Assembly: GCA_965644315.1 (NCBI GenBank)
Contig: CBFFRQ010000066.1
Coordinates: 1 to 64,000 of the forward strand
Length of the DNA stretch: 64,000 nt
Source of the DNA: Caecitellus pseudoparvulus
Taxonomy: Eukaryota; Bigyra: Bicosoecida
Direction: 5' to 3'
The notes below the pieces were generated by a model. The model searched no databases and was not told where the DNA came from. It was given only the letters and a program-made list of their open reading frames with translations. Position numbers and translations under genes: made by a program. This document shows, piece after piece, positions 18,155 to 29,279 of the stretch (positions are counted from its first letter, which is position 1; every line of letters begins with the position of its first letter).

Positions 18155-20476
18155 TCACTGCTCTCTGGCAACCCCCTGCTTCTTGGCTTTGCGCTTCATG
18201 AGCTTGTCTTTCAGCTGCTCCAGCTGCGCCAGGTGAGCGTCGGTGGAACCCGGTCGTTTCTTCTCCAACGCACGCCACAGCTTGCTGCCATGCTGTGCCC
18301 ACAACCGCTCAATGCCGTCCAGGCGTTTCGGCATGTGCTCGCGGCAGTACGCCTTCAACACGTGCACATTGACTCGCTGCAGCTCGCTGTCGCTCAGCTC
18401 CACCCTTGCGCTGAGTGGCTCGGGGTTCGTCAGGGTAGGCATGGACGTCACAGGAGCCATGTCCGGTTCAGGGCCGTGAGTGGATGAATCCGCGACGCTT
18501 CGAGACTCTTGAGGGTGTGAGTCGCTTGCCGGCGTGACCAGCGCGCGTTCACTGGCGGCTGAGACAAGGCCGGCAAGAGTTGAGCCCGCCACTCCAGTGA
18601 GCATATGCTCGTACTCCTTGGAAAAGGTGTCTCGTGGAGTTTCTTTCTCCTGCTGAGCCTCGTGACTGGTCAGGCACTGTTCGCCCGCCTCCACATCCCG
18701 TGCTTTGCCCTCGTCAACTTCGCTCAGGAGGGCGCCATCGCTCAAGTCAGGAGTGGCGCCAGGTTCGTCTGCCTCTTGAATCTGCTGAGCAGGTGCTGAG
18801 ACTTCAGCTGCACTTTGAGCTGCTTCATCGCTTGGAGCTCTTGCTCCACTCTCCGCTGCACCAAGCAGCTCCCCTTGCCACGCTTCTGCGCCACCTGCTG
18901 CGACTACTACTATTGCACCATGAATCTTGGTCGCAGCTTTCTTAATGCTGTCCATCAAACACGCCAGCTCAGCTTCTTGTTCTGGCTGGTCATCTGATTG
19001 GGGATGCTGCGCTTGCGCCAGAGGTTCATCCAGTTCGCCTTGAATGCTGTCACCTGTTGCAGCTTCGTACGCTTCCTCATCAGAGCCAGCTCTGTCATGT
19101 GCAATAGATGGGGTGGCCTTGCTCTCCTGCTCCGGCATCTCTCCCTGGACTGCCGATGCCGGCTGCTCCCCCTCGCCCAGACTTGCACCAGAGTCACTTG
19201 CCTGCTCAGCTCCATCGGCCAGCAGCGACGGGAGTTCGTGGCCGGACTCCAAGCCAGCAAGTTGCCCGGGTGCTTCTACGGGCTGAGTCTGTGGTTGCTC
19301 TGTATCGTCACGCTGTGGTGCCGCCTTTGGCGCGACGTGCTCCTGCTGCAGCATGACTTTTCGGGACGCCATCCATACCACACCGGCCAAGCAGTACGCC
19401 ACTTCCACCCCCAAGTTCACTGGCGTGGGTGTCGGGGCTGACGATACACTGGACAGTTCACTGGCGTTATCAGCATCTGCGTTCGTGCTTACCTTCGTGG
19501 TGGAAGTGGGTGGGAGTGTGGATGCCGCTGGTTGCGGCGGGCGGGATGGCTCCGCTGGCAACAGCTCCGTGCGGGAGAAGGGCTCGGGGCTGCTCCATGA
19601 CAGGCTGAACTGTTGCAAGCTTTCAAGGTCCGTGTGGCTCTGCGGAGATGAGTCAGCGGCTGGGCCAGCAGTTGGACCTGGTTCGGGAACCGGCACTGCG
19701 CTGGTGTCGGTGCCAAGGAAAGGCATGGGGCTCGTGAGGCCCGCCGCCACAGCAGCTTGCTGTTCTGCCCACCACTTGTCGAAGTGGCGCGCCTTGTGGG
19801 CATGGATCAGCTCCTCCACCTTGAGCATGGGGGACGTGTACGGCGCGTACTCGATGCTGGGCGCTGCCGAGCCGTACTGCACAGGCACACGGGTCGTGCG
19901 ACCCTTGCCGTGCCGGGCGACGCTATGAGCAGCATGTGATGATGCCTGTGAGGCTACGTTTGCGGCAGCTTCTGGGCTGACGGCCAACACAGAGGTGGGC
20001 CGTGTGCCAGAGAGGCTGCCTGAGCTCGCGAGACTTCTGCCGACTGGGGGCAGCGTCAGCGATCCGCCGAGCCTACTGCCGCCCCGACGACGCGAGTGGC
20101 CATGTATCAGGCCAGTCATTGGAGCAGGTCTGCCCTCAGGGCTCCCGTACACGCTCTGAAGGAAGTCGTCCTTGTCTGAAGGAGGCTGCTTGCGCCGCTG
20201 CTTGCGCTGGGCACGCATGAGCTGCGTGGGGGACCTCCGCTGACTTGGCGCGGTGCCTCTCCTTCCTTGAGGCGCCTTGCTTGGTCTAGATCTTCCGGGT
20301 TGAAGTCCGGGGCCGCTGTCGGGCTTTGCAGTGACAGGCTGTACGCCAGAGTCACCAGCCTTTGGCCCGCGGTGCAATGCGCGCTTGCCTGCAGGGAGTG
20401 CCTGGCTGACGACCCCCCCTCTTGGCTTTGGAAGACGAAGTTTGGTGTCTGAGCCAGCCATGCTTTGTGTCCGCAT
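18155..20476 (-). CDS. Large disordered acidic protein, family unknown
   Basis: A single open frame of 773 residues; I do not recognise it. The first 150 residues are basic and Pro/Arg/Ser-rich. The middle (about 330-690) is acidic and rich in Glu, Gln, Ala and Ser, and reads as intrinsically disordered. Two short ordered patches stand out: EYAPYTSPMLKVEELIHAHKARHFDKWW near residue 220, and a C-terminal helical block with basic end (HVLKAYCREHMPKRLDG, then LKDKLMKRKAKKQG). One hydrophobic stretch (VAYCLAGVVWMA) is marginal as a membrane segment. Either of the first two Met codons could start it. Long frame, codon pattern and position between genes support coding; function is unknown. Confidence 0.6.
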   Translation of the reverse strand: MRTQSMAGSDTKLRLPKPRGGVVSQALPAGKRALHRGPKAGDSGVQPVTAKPDSGPGLQPGRSRPSKAPQGRRGTAPSQRRSPTQLMRAQRKQRRKQPPSDKDDFLQSVYGSPEGRPAPMTGLIHGHSRRRGGSRLGGSLTLPPVGRSLASSGSLSGTRPTSVLAVSPEAAANVASQASSHAAHSVARHGKGRTTRVPVQYGSAAPSIEYAPYTSPMLKVEELIHAHKARHFDKWWAEQQAAVAAGLTSPMPFLGTDTSAVPVPEPGPTAGPAADSSPQSHTDLESLQQFSLSWSSPEPFSRTELLPAEPSRPPQPAASTLPPTSTTKVSTNADADNASELSSVSSAPTPTPVNLGVEVAYCLAGVVWMASRKVMLQQEHVAPKAAPQRDDTEQPQTQPVEAPGQLAGLESGHELPSLLADGAEQASDSGASLGEGEQPASAVQGEMPEQESKATPSIAHDRAGSDEEAYEAATGDSIQGELDEPLAQAQHPQSDDQPEQEAELACLMDSIKKAATKIHGAIVVVAAGGAEAWQGELLGAAESGARAPSDEAAQSAAEVSAPAQQIQEADEPGATPDLSDGALLSEVDEGKARDVEAGEQCLTSHEAQQEKETPRDTFSKEYEHMLTGVAGSTLAGLVSAASERALVTPASDSHPQESRSVADSSTHGPEPDMAPVTSMPTLTNPEPLSARVELSDSELQRVNVHVLKAYCREHMPKRLDGIERLWAQHGSKLWRALEKKRPGSTDAHLAQLEQLKDKLMKRKAKKQGVAREQ

Positions 20477-21038
20477 CCGCTTTCCCCTTGCCTTGGTGAG
20501 CCGGCGTGCCGCGGTGCGGCAATTGACCTGCGCTTGCAGCGTCTCTTCCCTCCTTGCAGGGCAAGGCAGCGGTGGAGATGCAAAGCAAAGGCAAGGCCCA
20601 GATTGCAGCCACCCAGAGCTTTGTTCTGGAGAAGCTTTTGCTCAGGGGGTGGGTGAAACCGCGCCTCTGCCCGACTTGACCACCAGAAACGCTGTGCGCG
20701 TGCACTGCGCCGGGCAGCTGGTGCAAGTGTGGTCGCGACTCCTGCGCTGATGTCTCACAGTGGCCCTGAACTTCTAGCATCCAAACCTCCAGCATGTGGT
20801 GAGAATATTGACCGCACTTTCACGAGACTTCTGAGCGGTGGCAGCTTCTGCATCGCAGCGTGGCTTGCCAATCGCCACCTATCAGTTGGAACTCCGAAAC
20901 AAATCATGCTCCACGACCCACAAACCTACCCAGCACCCGACACGCGACTCAGCTTGTACCATCGCCACAGTCACCCCAATCTCCGAACCACACAGCCAAC
21001 TGCTGTGTCAACACAGCTCCACGTCACACCCTATCACC
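20477..21038. promoter_or_regulatory. Divergent 5' region, disordered-protein gene / glutathione peroxidase
   Basis: About 560 bp between divergent starts. The last 150 bp before the peroxidase ATG are less GC-rich and pyrimidine/adenine-rich, as expected for a 5' leader. No gene or clear motif seen. Confidence 0.4.
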
Positions 21039-22004
21039 ATGGCAGCAGACGCAGCGGCAGCCGCACCCACCAATCCCGAGAACCCAGAGGATGTCGAGCA
21101 CTTGAGCATCTCCGACTTTGTCGTGGAGGACAAGAAAGGTGCGGTTGGACGCAGTGCGGGTGCATGCGGAATTTGTTGCCGCTCCGCCGAAACACCCGAC
21201 TGCACGCTGCCCATGCTCCGCGAGCAGGAAGCCCCACGAAGGTCGCTGATCTGGTGGAAGGCAAGAAGGCAGTCCTCGTTGTGAACGGTGCGTGGTCGGT
21301 GTTGGACGGTGGCGCGCGGGGCGCCGCGTAGGCTCGCCACGTCCGAAGCACAACCCACATGCTCTTGTCGCGTTGCAGTGGCGTCCAAGTGTGGCTTCAC
21401 GGGGCAGTACAAGGGGCTGCAGGAGATGTATGAGAAGTTCAAGGAGGACGGCCTGGAGATCCTGGCGTGCGTCGCCTGCCGCGTCTCCGACCACACCCCG
21501 CGCTGCTTCGCTGCAGAACTCCGCCTCCCACCGCGCTGCAGATTCCCCTGCAACCAATTCGGCAAGCAGGAGCCAGGGTCCAACGCAGAGTGCGTGCAGG
21601 GCCATGCGGCGCGCCCAAGCTGCACAGCCTGCACGTCACTGCCGCCTTGCTTCACCTTGCGCAGGATCCAGGAGTTCGCGTGTGAGCGGTTCAAGACGAC
21701 GTTCCCCATCCTCGGCAAGGTGGAGGTGAACGGCGCAGGAGCTGCACCCCTGTACAAGGTGAGCGACGCCAGCAGCAGCCTCGCACTACCCCAGCCTCTG
21801 CACCCCCTTTCGCCCCCACCCCCCTTTCCCCTGGGACAGTACCTGAAGAAGGCGAAGCAGGGCAAGGTGAGCAACGACGTGTGGTGGAACTTCGAGAAGT
21901 TCCTCGTGGTGGACGGCAAGCCCATCGAGCGGTACGTGTCCACCACCACGCCCGCCTCCATCGAGAAGGACATCGAGAAGGCCCTGGGCAAGACCAGCAA
22001 GTGA
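21039..22004 (+). CDS. Glutathione peroxidase family, Cys type
   Basis: Reduces hydrogen peroxide and lipid hydroperoxides; Cys-type members usually take electrons from thioredoxin. Six exons are inferred from consistent phases: 21039-21138, 21228-21287, 21379-21466, 21542-21589, 21665-21758 and 21840-22004, giving 184 residues. Spliced landmarks are VVNVASKCGFT, with the peroxidatic residue encoded by TGT so cysteine rather than selenocysteine, then FPCNQFGKQEPG with the conserved Gln, and WWNFEKFLV with the conserved Trp and Asn. A 45-residue acidic N-terminal extension (NPENPEDVEHL) precedes the domain and does not look like a transit peptide. This is the most intron-rich gene in the window. 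Converges on AGPS with 45 bp between stops. Confidence 0.93.
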
Positions 22005-22049
22005 ATGCATTGACCCCTACCCCACAATGCCTCAGAACCCGGCAGCACG

Positions 22050-24400
22050 CTACAGCTTTGCCTCTGTGCCGTCTCCGAACTCCCGCATGCCTGCGGCAAC
22101 TGACGCGCCCAGTGCTGCGCCGCCGCTCGCTTCCCCCGCAAAGGGGGCATATGCCGTGGGTGCGTGGGGCGTGTTGAACGCGTCTGCATGGCCTGTGGCC
22201 TTGCCCAGCCCGTGGGCGTGCGGCGCGAAGAGCGCATTGGCGGCGCCCATGACGTTGGCGGGGTCCACCGCCGCCTTGGCGCCACGCACGGCGGCAGCGG
22301 AAGCAGGGGTCAGGATGTTGCGCAAGAACTGTGCACGGTGTTTGCCGATGCCGTGGTGATGTGAGAGGCTGCCGCCCAGGGACAGGATGGTGGAGCGGGC
22401 TTCGCCCTCCACTGCGGAAAACACGCCCAGCGGGTCGGGCAGCCCCTTGTGCATGAAGCCGAAGTAAAAGTACACACAGGCGCCAGTATCGTACGTCTGT
22501 GTGACGCGGCAAGAGACGTAGATGGGGCCCTTCACGCCGTGCCTGCGGCAAGCGCCTCGAATGGTCGCCTTGGTGTTTTCGCACACCGCCATGACCTGCC
22601 CCCACGGCACCGACGTCTCGAAACTCTCTGCCAGGAACCAGTACCGCATGGCAAAGTCCCGCACGTACGCGATCATGTACGTGAGGAAGTAGCCGCGGAT
22701 GCCGTTGGCCTCGCCGCCCACCATGCCGCCGTGCTTGCGGCCCAGTGCGTACACTTGCGCCTGGTGCCGTGCCACAACGTCAGGCTTGCCTTCGAACATG
22801 AGGGTGGCAGCCACCATGGTGTCAGGGTTGAACCCCGCCACCTTGGTCACGTACGCTTTCTGCAGTGTGTCCTTGACGGCGGTGAGGAAGGGGTTTGACG
22901 GGCGCGCCTTCAAGCTCTGCCCGAACTGGAACTGTTCGTTGTCCACGAGGCGGATGCTGGCCGGCTGGGCTCGCTCTGCGGCCACCTCCCGCATGAAGGC
23001 CACCCCTGCGGCAAAGGTGGGGAACACCATGCTGCCATAGGCACGCGCTTCGGGGACGTTGTGCACCGTCACCACGACGTCTGTGATGATGCCCAGCGTG
23101 CCTTCAGACCCCAGCACCAGCTGCAGAGGGTCGGGGCCGGTGCTCTGGCGGGGGACGAGGGAGGCGCTGGACATGACGCCTGCAGGCGTCACGCAGCGGG
23201 CGCCGACGACAATGTCCTCGATGTTGCCGTACACGTTCTTCTTCATGCCCGAGGCACGGGTGGCCACCCAGCCGCCCAGGGAGGAGAACTCGTAGCTGTC
23301 CGGTTCGTGGCCCATGGTGAGGCCTTGCTCCTTCAGCTGGGACTCCAGCTCGATGCCCAGGATGCCCGCCTGCACGCAGGCCTGCATGGACTCCCGGTCC
23401 ACCCACAGCACCTTGTTCATGCGCCGCGTGGACACGACGATGATAGATCGTGTCTCGTCCTCGGGGCACTCCAGCGCCCCCGACACAGACGTGCCGCCGC
23501 CAAAGGGCATGAGGGTCACGAAGCGGGCGTGGGCGTGGGCGGCCTGCACCAGGGCCACCACCTGCTCGTGGGAGGTGGGGAACACCACCGCATCGGGCAT
23601 GCGCCCCACTCGCCCCGTGCGGATGGCGAACATCTCCTGCACCGTGTGCCCGTGACCGTGGAACAGGCGCACAGCGGGGTCGGTGGTGCCCTCCAGTGCG
23701 CCGGCTTCAGCGGTGGCGCCACCCTGCGGAGGGGTGGGCCCACCTCCCCGCAGTTCAGCCACCGTGCCGCCCCTCGCCTCATACGCCTCCAGCGCCTGCA
23801 AGTCAGCATCCGTCACTTGCTCGTGGCTAGGTGTGTCCACAGCCACGCCACTGCCTGAGCCGGGCGCTGCCTGGCCCTGAGACTGGGTGTGAGCGGTCAG
23901 CTCCAGGTGCGTGGCGCCAGGCAGCGCGGCCTTGACGTCTGCCCAGAATGGCTCGTGCAGCACCGGCTCAGGCAGCAGGTGCAGGGGGGGCTCGGACAGC
24001 AGCGGCATCGTGTCACTGCGCCAGCAGCAAGCGGGGGAAATGTGCGTGTAGGAGCACGTGGGTGTGGCTGTCGGCGACTTGGCTGCGCTGGGCACCCTGT
24101 GCCGCGGCCTACGCACTCGATTTTGAGGCCGATCTTGGCCTCCGCGTAATCCCTGAACTTGGGCAGCACCCGCCCGTCCTCAAACACGCCATCGTATCGC
24201 TTGCCGCTCAACTCCACGTCCCCCTGCTTGTTGATAAAGAACTGCGTGTCCTGGTAGCCCCACCTGTGGTGCGCGGGGGGGCATGCACTCGGTGCGGTGT
24301 GCGCAGACGCCAGTTCAGCGCCGCCAGCCACGCACCCGTCCCACTTCACCCGCGAGCCGTTGGCTTCAAAGCTGCGGTAGGGAGAAACAGTGACAGCCAT
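22050..24400 (-). CDS. AGPS: Alkyldihydroxyacetonephosphate synthase, peroxisomal
   Basis: Exchanges the acyl chain of acyl-DHAP for a fatty alcohol, forming the ether bond of plasmalogen-type lipids in peroxisomes; an FAD enzyme. Exons on the minus strand are 24400-24336, 24263-24117 and 24015-22050, giving 725 residues. The first two exons restore the family N-terminal block ([29 protein letters not shown]). The FAD_binding_4 domain includes MPFGGGTSVSGALECP, GHEPDSYEFSSLGGWVATRASG and LGSEGTLGIITDV. The C-terminal oxidase domain contains TYMIAYVRD, then PIYVSCRVTQTYDTGACVYFY, and ends with the His-rich loop SHHHGIGKHR. The last three residues are AKL, a PTS1-type peroxisomal signal. The start at 24400 directly precedes a possible acceptor (CCGCAG), so the first codons are uncertain. 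Confidence 0.93.
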
Positions 24401-24690
24401 ACGCAGCGGTACACGATCACCACGGCCTGGCGCGTGCTGGGGGGCACTGCAGCCCAAGCACCGACCGCAGGGGCGGCTTACCATGGGTGGGTGGTGCTGC
24501 TTGCCATGGGGGTGAAGTGAGTGGACGCCTGCAACACACTGACCGGCGACGACACGCGTGAAGCAAAATCAAGCTGCTACTGCATCCTTGTGTTTTCCCT
24601 GCAAGCCAGCCTGCACCTTGTCCAGCTGGCAGTCAAGTTTTGGAGGAGGGCGGCTTTTGAGTGGGGGCGTTCAATTTCCGCACCGCTGCC
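24401..24690. promoter_or_regulatory. Compact divergent 5' region, AGPS / THOC3
   Basis: Only 290 bp separate the two start codons, so the two genes probably share a bidirectional promoter. It contains a CAATTTCCGC copy just before the THOC3 ATG. Confidence 0.45.
24672..24681 (+). promoter_or_regulatory. CAATTTCCGC motif upstream of THOC3
   Basis: Exact 10-mer ending 9 bp before the THOC3 ATG at 24691, so it lies in the 5' leader or at the transcription start. Confidence 0.3.
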
Positions 24691-25984
24691 ATGGATGCCC
24701 CCGCTGCTGCTGCAGGCGCAGGGGATGTCGCCGCGCCCCCTGCACTCGGCACTGTCTTGAGTGACACGCCGCTGCTGGATGCCGACGTGGAGCTGGCCAA
24801 GGCCACCACGACAAGCTTCACGCTGTCCCAAAGAGACCCCTCCAAGCCCTCGGTGAGTGCAGCACTGTGCAGGGCTGCCCAAGCGCCTGTTGGCGCCCTC
24901 GCCAGCCCTCGCACGACACAGCCTCCTCCCCGCCCCCTGGAACCCCTGCGCAGCCCAGCATCCAGTGTCTGCAGTGGAACGTAAACGGCACCTGCCTGGC
25001 GGCGGGGCTGGGAGACGGCACAGTGAACGTGCTGCTGGCAGACGCAGCCAGCCCGGTGCGTGCGGCACGCGGCAGCGCTGCGGGCCCACCCTGTGCACAC
25101 CCTCACTTCCTGTCCTCCACCAGAGGATCGAGCGGTCTCTCGCCACCACCACCACGAGTGTCGCGGCCCCCGTGCGTGCCGTGCGGTGGCACACCACACA
25201 GGAACGCCTGCTGCTGTCGGGGGGCAAGGACCAGGCCCTGCGTGTGTGGGACATGCGCAAGCTGGCTATGGTGCACCGGCAGGAGATGTCTGCCCCCGTC
25301 ATGTGGTGTGACGTGGCGCCAGATGGCCTGACAGCCGCCGTGGGCGTGGCGGGCACCGGCGCCAAGGTGCTTGACCTGCGCACACACAAGATCCTGCACA
25401 GCGTACCAGCGCCCGCTGGCGTGACGGTGAACTCTGGCGCCTACGATGCCGAGGGCAACCTGGTCATGGTGGGCGTGAAGAACATTGAGCATGGACTGCG
25501 CCAGGGCGGCGGCTGGCTCGTGCACGGCAACTCCGGCGAACTGGTGGCAGAGCTGCTGTCCCACAGCCTGGCATGCAGGTCCGTGGCCTTTGACCACAGC
25601 AGGAGCCTGCTGGCCATGGGGTCTTTGGACGCCACCGTCAGTGTGTGGGACTACGCCGAGCGGAGCGTGCTGCGCACCCTGGACCGCCCCATGTGCGTTG
25701 ACCCGCGCTGCGTCCCACCAGCCGGGCGCTGCATCACCACTGTCGCTCCTTTCCGCAGACTGTCCGTGGATGCGCTAGCGTGGTCCCCGGGCGGGTCATA
25801 CCTGGCCCTGGCTTCGGCCGAGGCGCCTGTGGAAATTGTGCGTGTGCTGGACGGGACGAGGGTGCGGTGCTTGGAGGGCACCAACAGCTCCTCCAGTGTC
25901 GCGTGGGCGCCGCAGTCTGCCTTGCTGGCCATGTGCTCTCGACCAGACACCCTGCTCGTAGTCAAGGGGCCGCAAGAGCTGTGA
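24691..25984 (+). CDS. THOC3: THO complex subunit 3 (WD40 protein)
   Basis: THOC3 (yeast Tex1) is the WD40 member of the THO/TREX complex that couples transcription to mRNA export. Exons are 24691-24852, 24954-25055, 25124-25692 and 25759-25984, all with GT-AG ends, giving 352 residues. WD-type blades are visible: QCLQWNVNGTCLAAGLGDG, AVRWHTTQERLLLSGGKDQ followed by LRVWD, SVAFDHSRSLLAMGSLDATV then SVWDY, and ALAWSPGGSYLALASAEAPV. The last block, SSVAWAPQSALLAM, matches the THOC3 end where the final blade closes. A Pro/Ala-rich leader precedes the propeller. Other WD40 families are possible, but the order and spacing of the C-terminal blades fit THOC3 best. Confidence 0.75.
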
Positions 25985-26219
25985 GCTGTGTCCTCTCTGC
26001 CTTCGCCCGCGCAAATGCAAATCCCACGTGATGCTGTGAGGAAAGCACTGGACATGCAGGGGGTGATTGCACTTGCCTTGTTTCACCTTCTCCATTGCTC
26101 TGCTCTGGGGGCGCAGTGCCGCCGAGAGGCACTGCAGGTGCGCGTTTCTTTGCACCTGCGTTTCAAGCCCCGCTTGATTGCCACAGCGGCCACTTGGGCT
26201 TGGCACAACTCCACCTGAA

Positions 26220-29200
26220 ATGGCTGACGCTCAGCAGGACCTTGGCCTTGGGACGGCCCGCGTTGTCGTGTACCAGTTTGGCAACCACCTGCTGAAGGGC
26301 GTTGGCACTGGCCAACCAGTGCGAGTTGGGCTGGATTCGCCGTGGAACAGTATGCAGCTGCAATTGGTGGAAGCGGCATACCAAGACAAGTTGCCGGCAG
26401 GCACTCTTGATCACATTGATCCCGAGACCATTTTTCTCTACCTGCTGCCCAGCGGGGAGGAGCTGACGGATTCATGTACGTGCTAGGGTGCCCGAGTCAT
26501 TGCAAGGAAACGCCACACGCAATGCCCGCCTTGCCTGCGCCTCACCACCGCAGCGCTGCTGGCTGACCATGACCGGATCGTAGTTTTCATTGGATCCCAG
26601 CCCCTGGAAGGGGACATCATGGACCCCAGCACTGCCCTGCACTTTGCTGCCTTGCAGCCCTTCGCCCTGCGGCCTGGTGCTGAAGTGCAGCGGGAGCTGC
26701 GCCTCCGGCAACACGGCGTGGCCCGGGGCGGTGCCAAGCCCCAGCCTCGCCTCATGCGATCTATGAGCGGCTTCACCATGCGCTCCGCGACGCAGTCAGA
26801 GCAACTCAACGCGGCCGGCAGCGTGGATGGCGGCATGTCCCGCTCGGCCAGCGTTCGCAGCGTCCTGAAGCGGGTGTCCAGCGCTTCCAGCCTGACAGAC
26901 TTGGAGCCGCCCCAGGCTGCGCCGCAAGGGACCCTGCCTCAAGGCACCCTCGGCGTCGCCCTGGAGGAGCACAGCAGCGGCACGCCTTCCCTTTCGTTGT
27001 CCTCCAACGCCAAGCTCAGGCGGGTGGTGCGCAAGCTGGTGCTCATGAACCGCATGCGCAAGGTGAACAGCAAGCCGTCCCTGGCCTCCACTGTGTCACG
27101 AACCTTGTCAGCGAAGCGGGGCTGGGGGCTGCGCAGCACAGCTAAGACCATGGACGCCTACATTCGCGAGCAGAGCAACATCTACTCGTACAACGAGCAG
27201 CGTGTCGCAGAGGAGCAGCGCCTGCCGTGGCACATCGTGGACCCCGAATCCACAGCCAAGGTTGCCTGGGACTTCCTCGTGCTGATGTTGGTCATGTTCT
27301 ACGGCGTGGTGGTGCCGTACCGCCTGGGCTTCCAGGTGGATGGCTCCGAGACGGAGCAGGTGCTGGACGACATCGCCAACGTCATCTTCATGATTGACAT
27401 CGTGGCATCCTTCCGTACGGCGTACAAGGAGGATGGCGTCCTCATCAAGGACCCCCACCGCATAGCGCAGCGCTACGCCAGATCTTGGTTCATCATCGAC
27501 CTTGTCGCGTCCATCCCGCTGGACTGGTTTGTGGACACCAAGGGGGGCATCAACAAACTGCTGCGCAGCCTGCGGCTGTTCAAGCTCTTCCGCATGCTGC
27601 GGCTGCTGAAGCTGTTCCCCCGTCTATTCCAAGTGCTGGAAACCAACATCAAGTTCAATCCGTCCATGATTCGTTTCATGCGCTCCTTCATCATCATGCT
27701 TCTCATGTGGCACTGCATCGCATGCGCCTACTGGTGGGTTGTGCGCATCGAGTACGGCGGGTACTACCAGTGCTCCAAAGACCCTGACATCGTCTGCTGG
27801 GTCAACAAGTGTGTCTGTGTCACTGCACCCTTTGATCCAAACGAAGTGTACGAAGTCCTCGTGGACATTCCCGACGAAGACTACGATCCCAACTGGGCAA
27901 GCGACTTGCCGCCTGATGACTGGGTCCCTGACGTGCACAGCGCCAACCGCCCCGAGAGCTACAAGTATGCGCAGGCCCTGTTCTGGGCCGTGGAGGTCAC
28001 CACCGGCATCGGCGACGACATCATCCCCAAGACGCAGCTGGAGGTCAGCTTCACATCAAGCATGGTGGTGGTGGGCCTCATGATGTACTCCCTCATCATT
28101 GGCTCAGCCTCCTCCGCCCTCGCCAACATGGACAGCACTGCGACGCAGCGCCGCCAAACCCTGGACAAGGTTTCGGCGTACATGCGCTCTCGCCGCGTGC
28201 CCTCCTTCTTCCAGCGCATCATCGTGGACTTCTACCAGCACATGTGGACGACGCCCATGAAGGAGAGCGACGTATTCAGGGACCTGCCGGACTCCCTCCG
28301 CTCGCGCCTGTCCATGGTGCTGAACAGGGACCTCATCGACCGCATCCCCATCTTCCAGCACATGCCCGCAGACGTGTACATCCGCCTCGTGCAGAAGCTG
28401 CTCCACAATACCTTCTTGCCGGGCGAGTTCGTCATTCGCCAGGGGGACACGCCCCGCTGCATTTACTTCGTCAAGCGCGGTATGGCCGACGCCATCCTGC
28501 CGACCGGGGGCCTGCTCATGTCCTACGAACCCGGGGACTTCTTCGGCGAGCACGCCCTGCTGCAGAACCGCAAGCGGTCTCTTACCGTACGAGCCGTGGA
28601 CTTCCTGGACGTCTTGCAGCTGCGCAGGGAGCACTTCATGGAACTGTTCACGGCGGCACCCGCATTCCTCGCAGAAATCCGCCGTGTGGATGCAACTCGG
28701 CAGCAGTTCCGGCTGGCCAAAGAGCTGGAGCTGGTCCGCGTTCGCCTCGGCATGCCCCGCCAGCGCCGCGGCTCCACCGTTCTGGAACACATCCAGGCTG
28801 CACGTGGGCTCAAGAGTTGCATGTCGTCGGTGTCTGCCGTGGAGCCGGCGCGAGGCTGCAGAGGCAAGGCTGCCATGGAGTCCAGCCCTGCAGACCCCAG
28901 CATGAGCAAGCTGCGAAGGGCTCTGGACGGCGGGGAAAAGCTGGGCGGCATCGCGTCGCAGCAGGCGTATACTGGCCACAGTCGGCCATCCAGCAGCCCA
29001 TCTCCAGCGCCCTCAGCGTACACTGGCATCGACAGCAAGTCTGCTGATGCAAAAGGGCACGCACAACAGGGGCCGGTTGGGGACAAGTCCTCGCTGTCGT
29101 CGAAGAAAGGTCGGCAGCCGCTGCGCGAGCCGCGCCTGGCCAGTGTTCGCGAGGGCAAGCACGGCGCACCACGCCAACTGCCCACCGTGGACTTCCAGCC

Positions 29201-29279
29201 ACCCGTGCCGGCCCCCACAGTGGGCACCCCCACAGAACCACGCACTCCCTCGGAGGACAGGGAGTCCCAGGGGCCATGA
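26220..29279 (+). CDS. Voltage-gated cation channel with cyclic-nucleotide-binding domain
   Basis: Plasma- or flagellar-membrane channel of the EAG/CNG/HCN superfamily. Exons are 26220-26475 and 26554-29279 (phase 1; donor GTACGT, acceptor CCGCAG), giving 993 residues. The first exon adds 85 residues to the frame that starts at 26619. S1 is at about 320, S2 at 355 (IFMIDIVASF), S3 at 395 (SWFIIDLVASIPLDWF) and S4 at 420 with repeated Arg/Lys (RSLRLFKLFRMLRLLKLF). S5 is at 460, the pore at 556-577 with filter TTGIGDD, and S6 at 590. A C-linker precedes a cyclic-nucleotide-binding fold at about 682-795 with the cassette FGEHALLQNRKRSLTVRA. The S5-pore loop is long and acidic. The tail is disordered and Ser/Pro-rich. 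Potassium or mixed selectivity cannot be told from sequence alone. Confidence 0.92.

Noticed and set aside
21379-21466. Selenocysteine in the glutathione peroxidase
   Set aside because: The active-site codon is TGT (Cys), so no recoding is needed.
26619-29279. Channel starting at 26619
   Set aside because: The frame is open upstream to a good acceptor and joins in phase to an ATG exon at 26220, so 26619 is an internal methionine.
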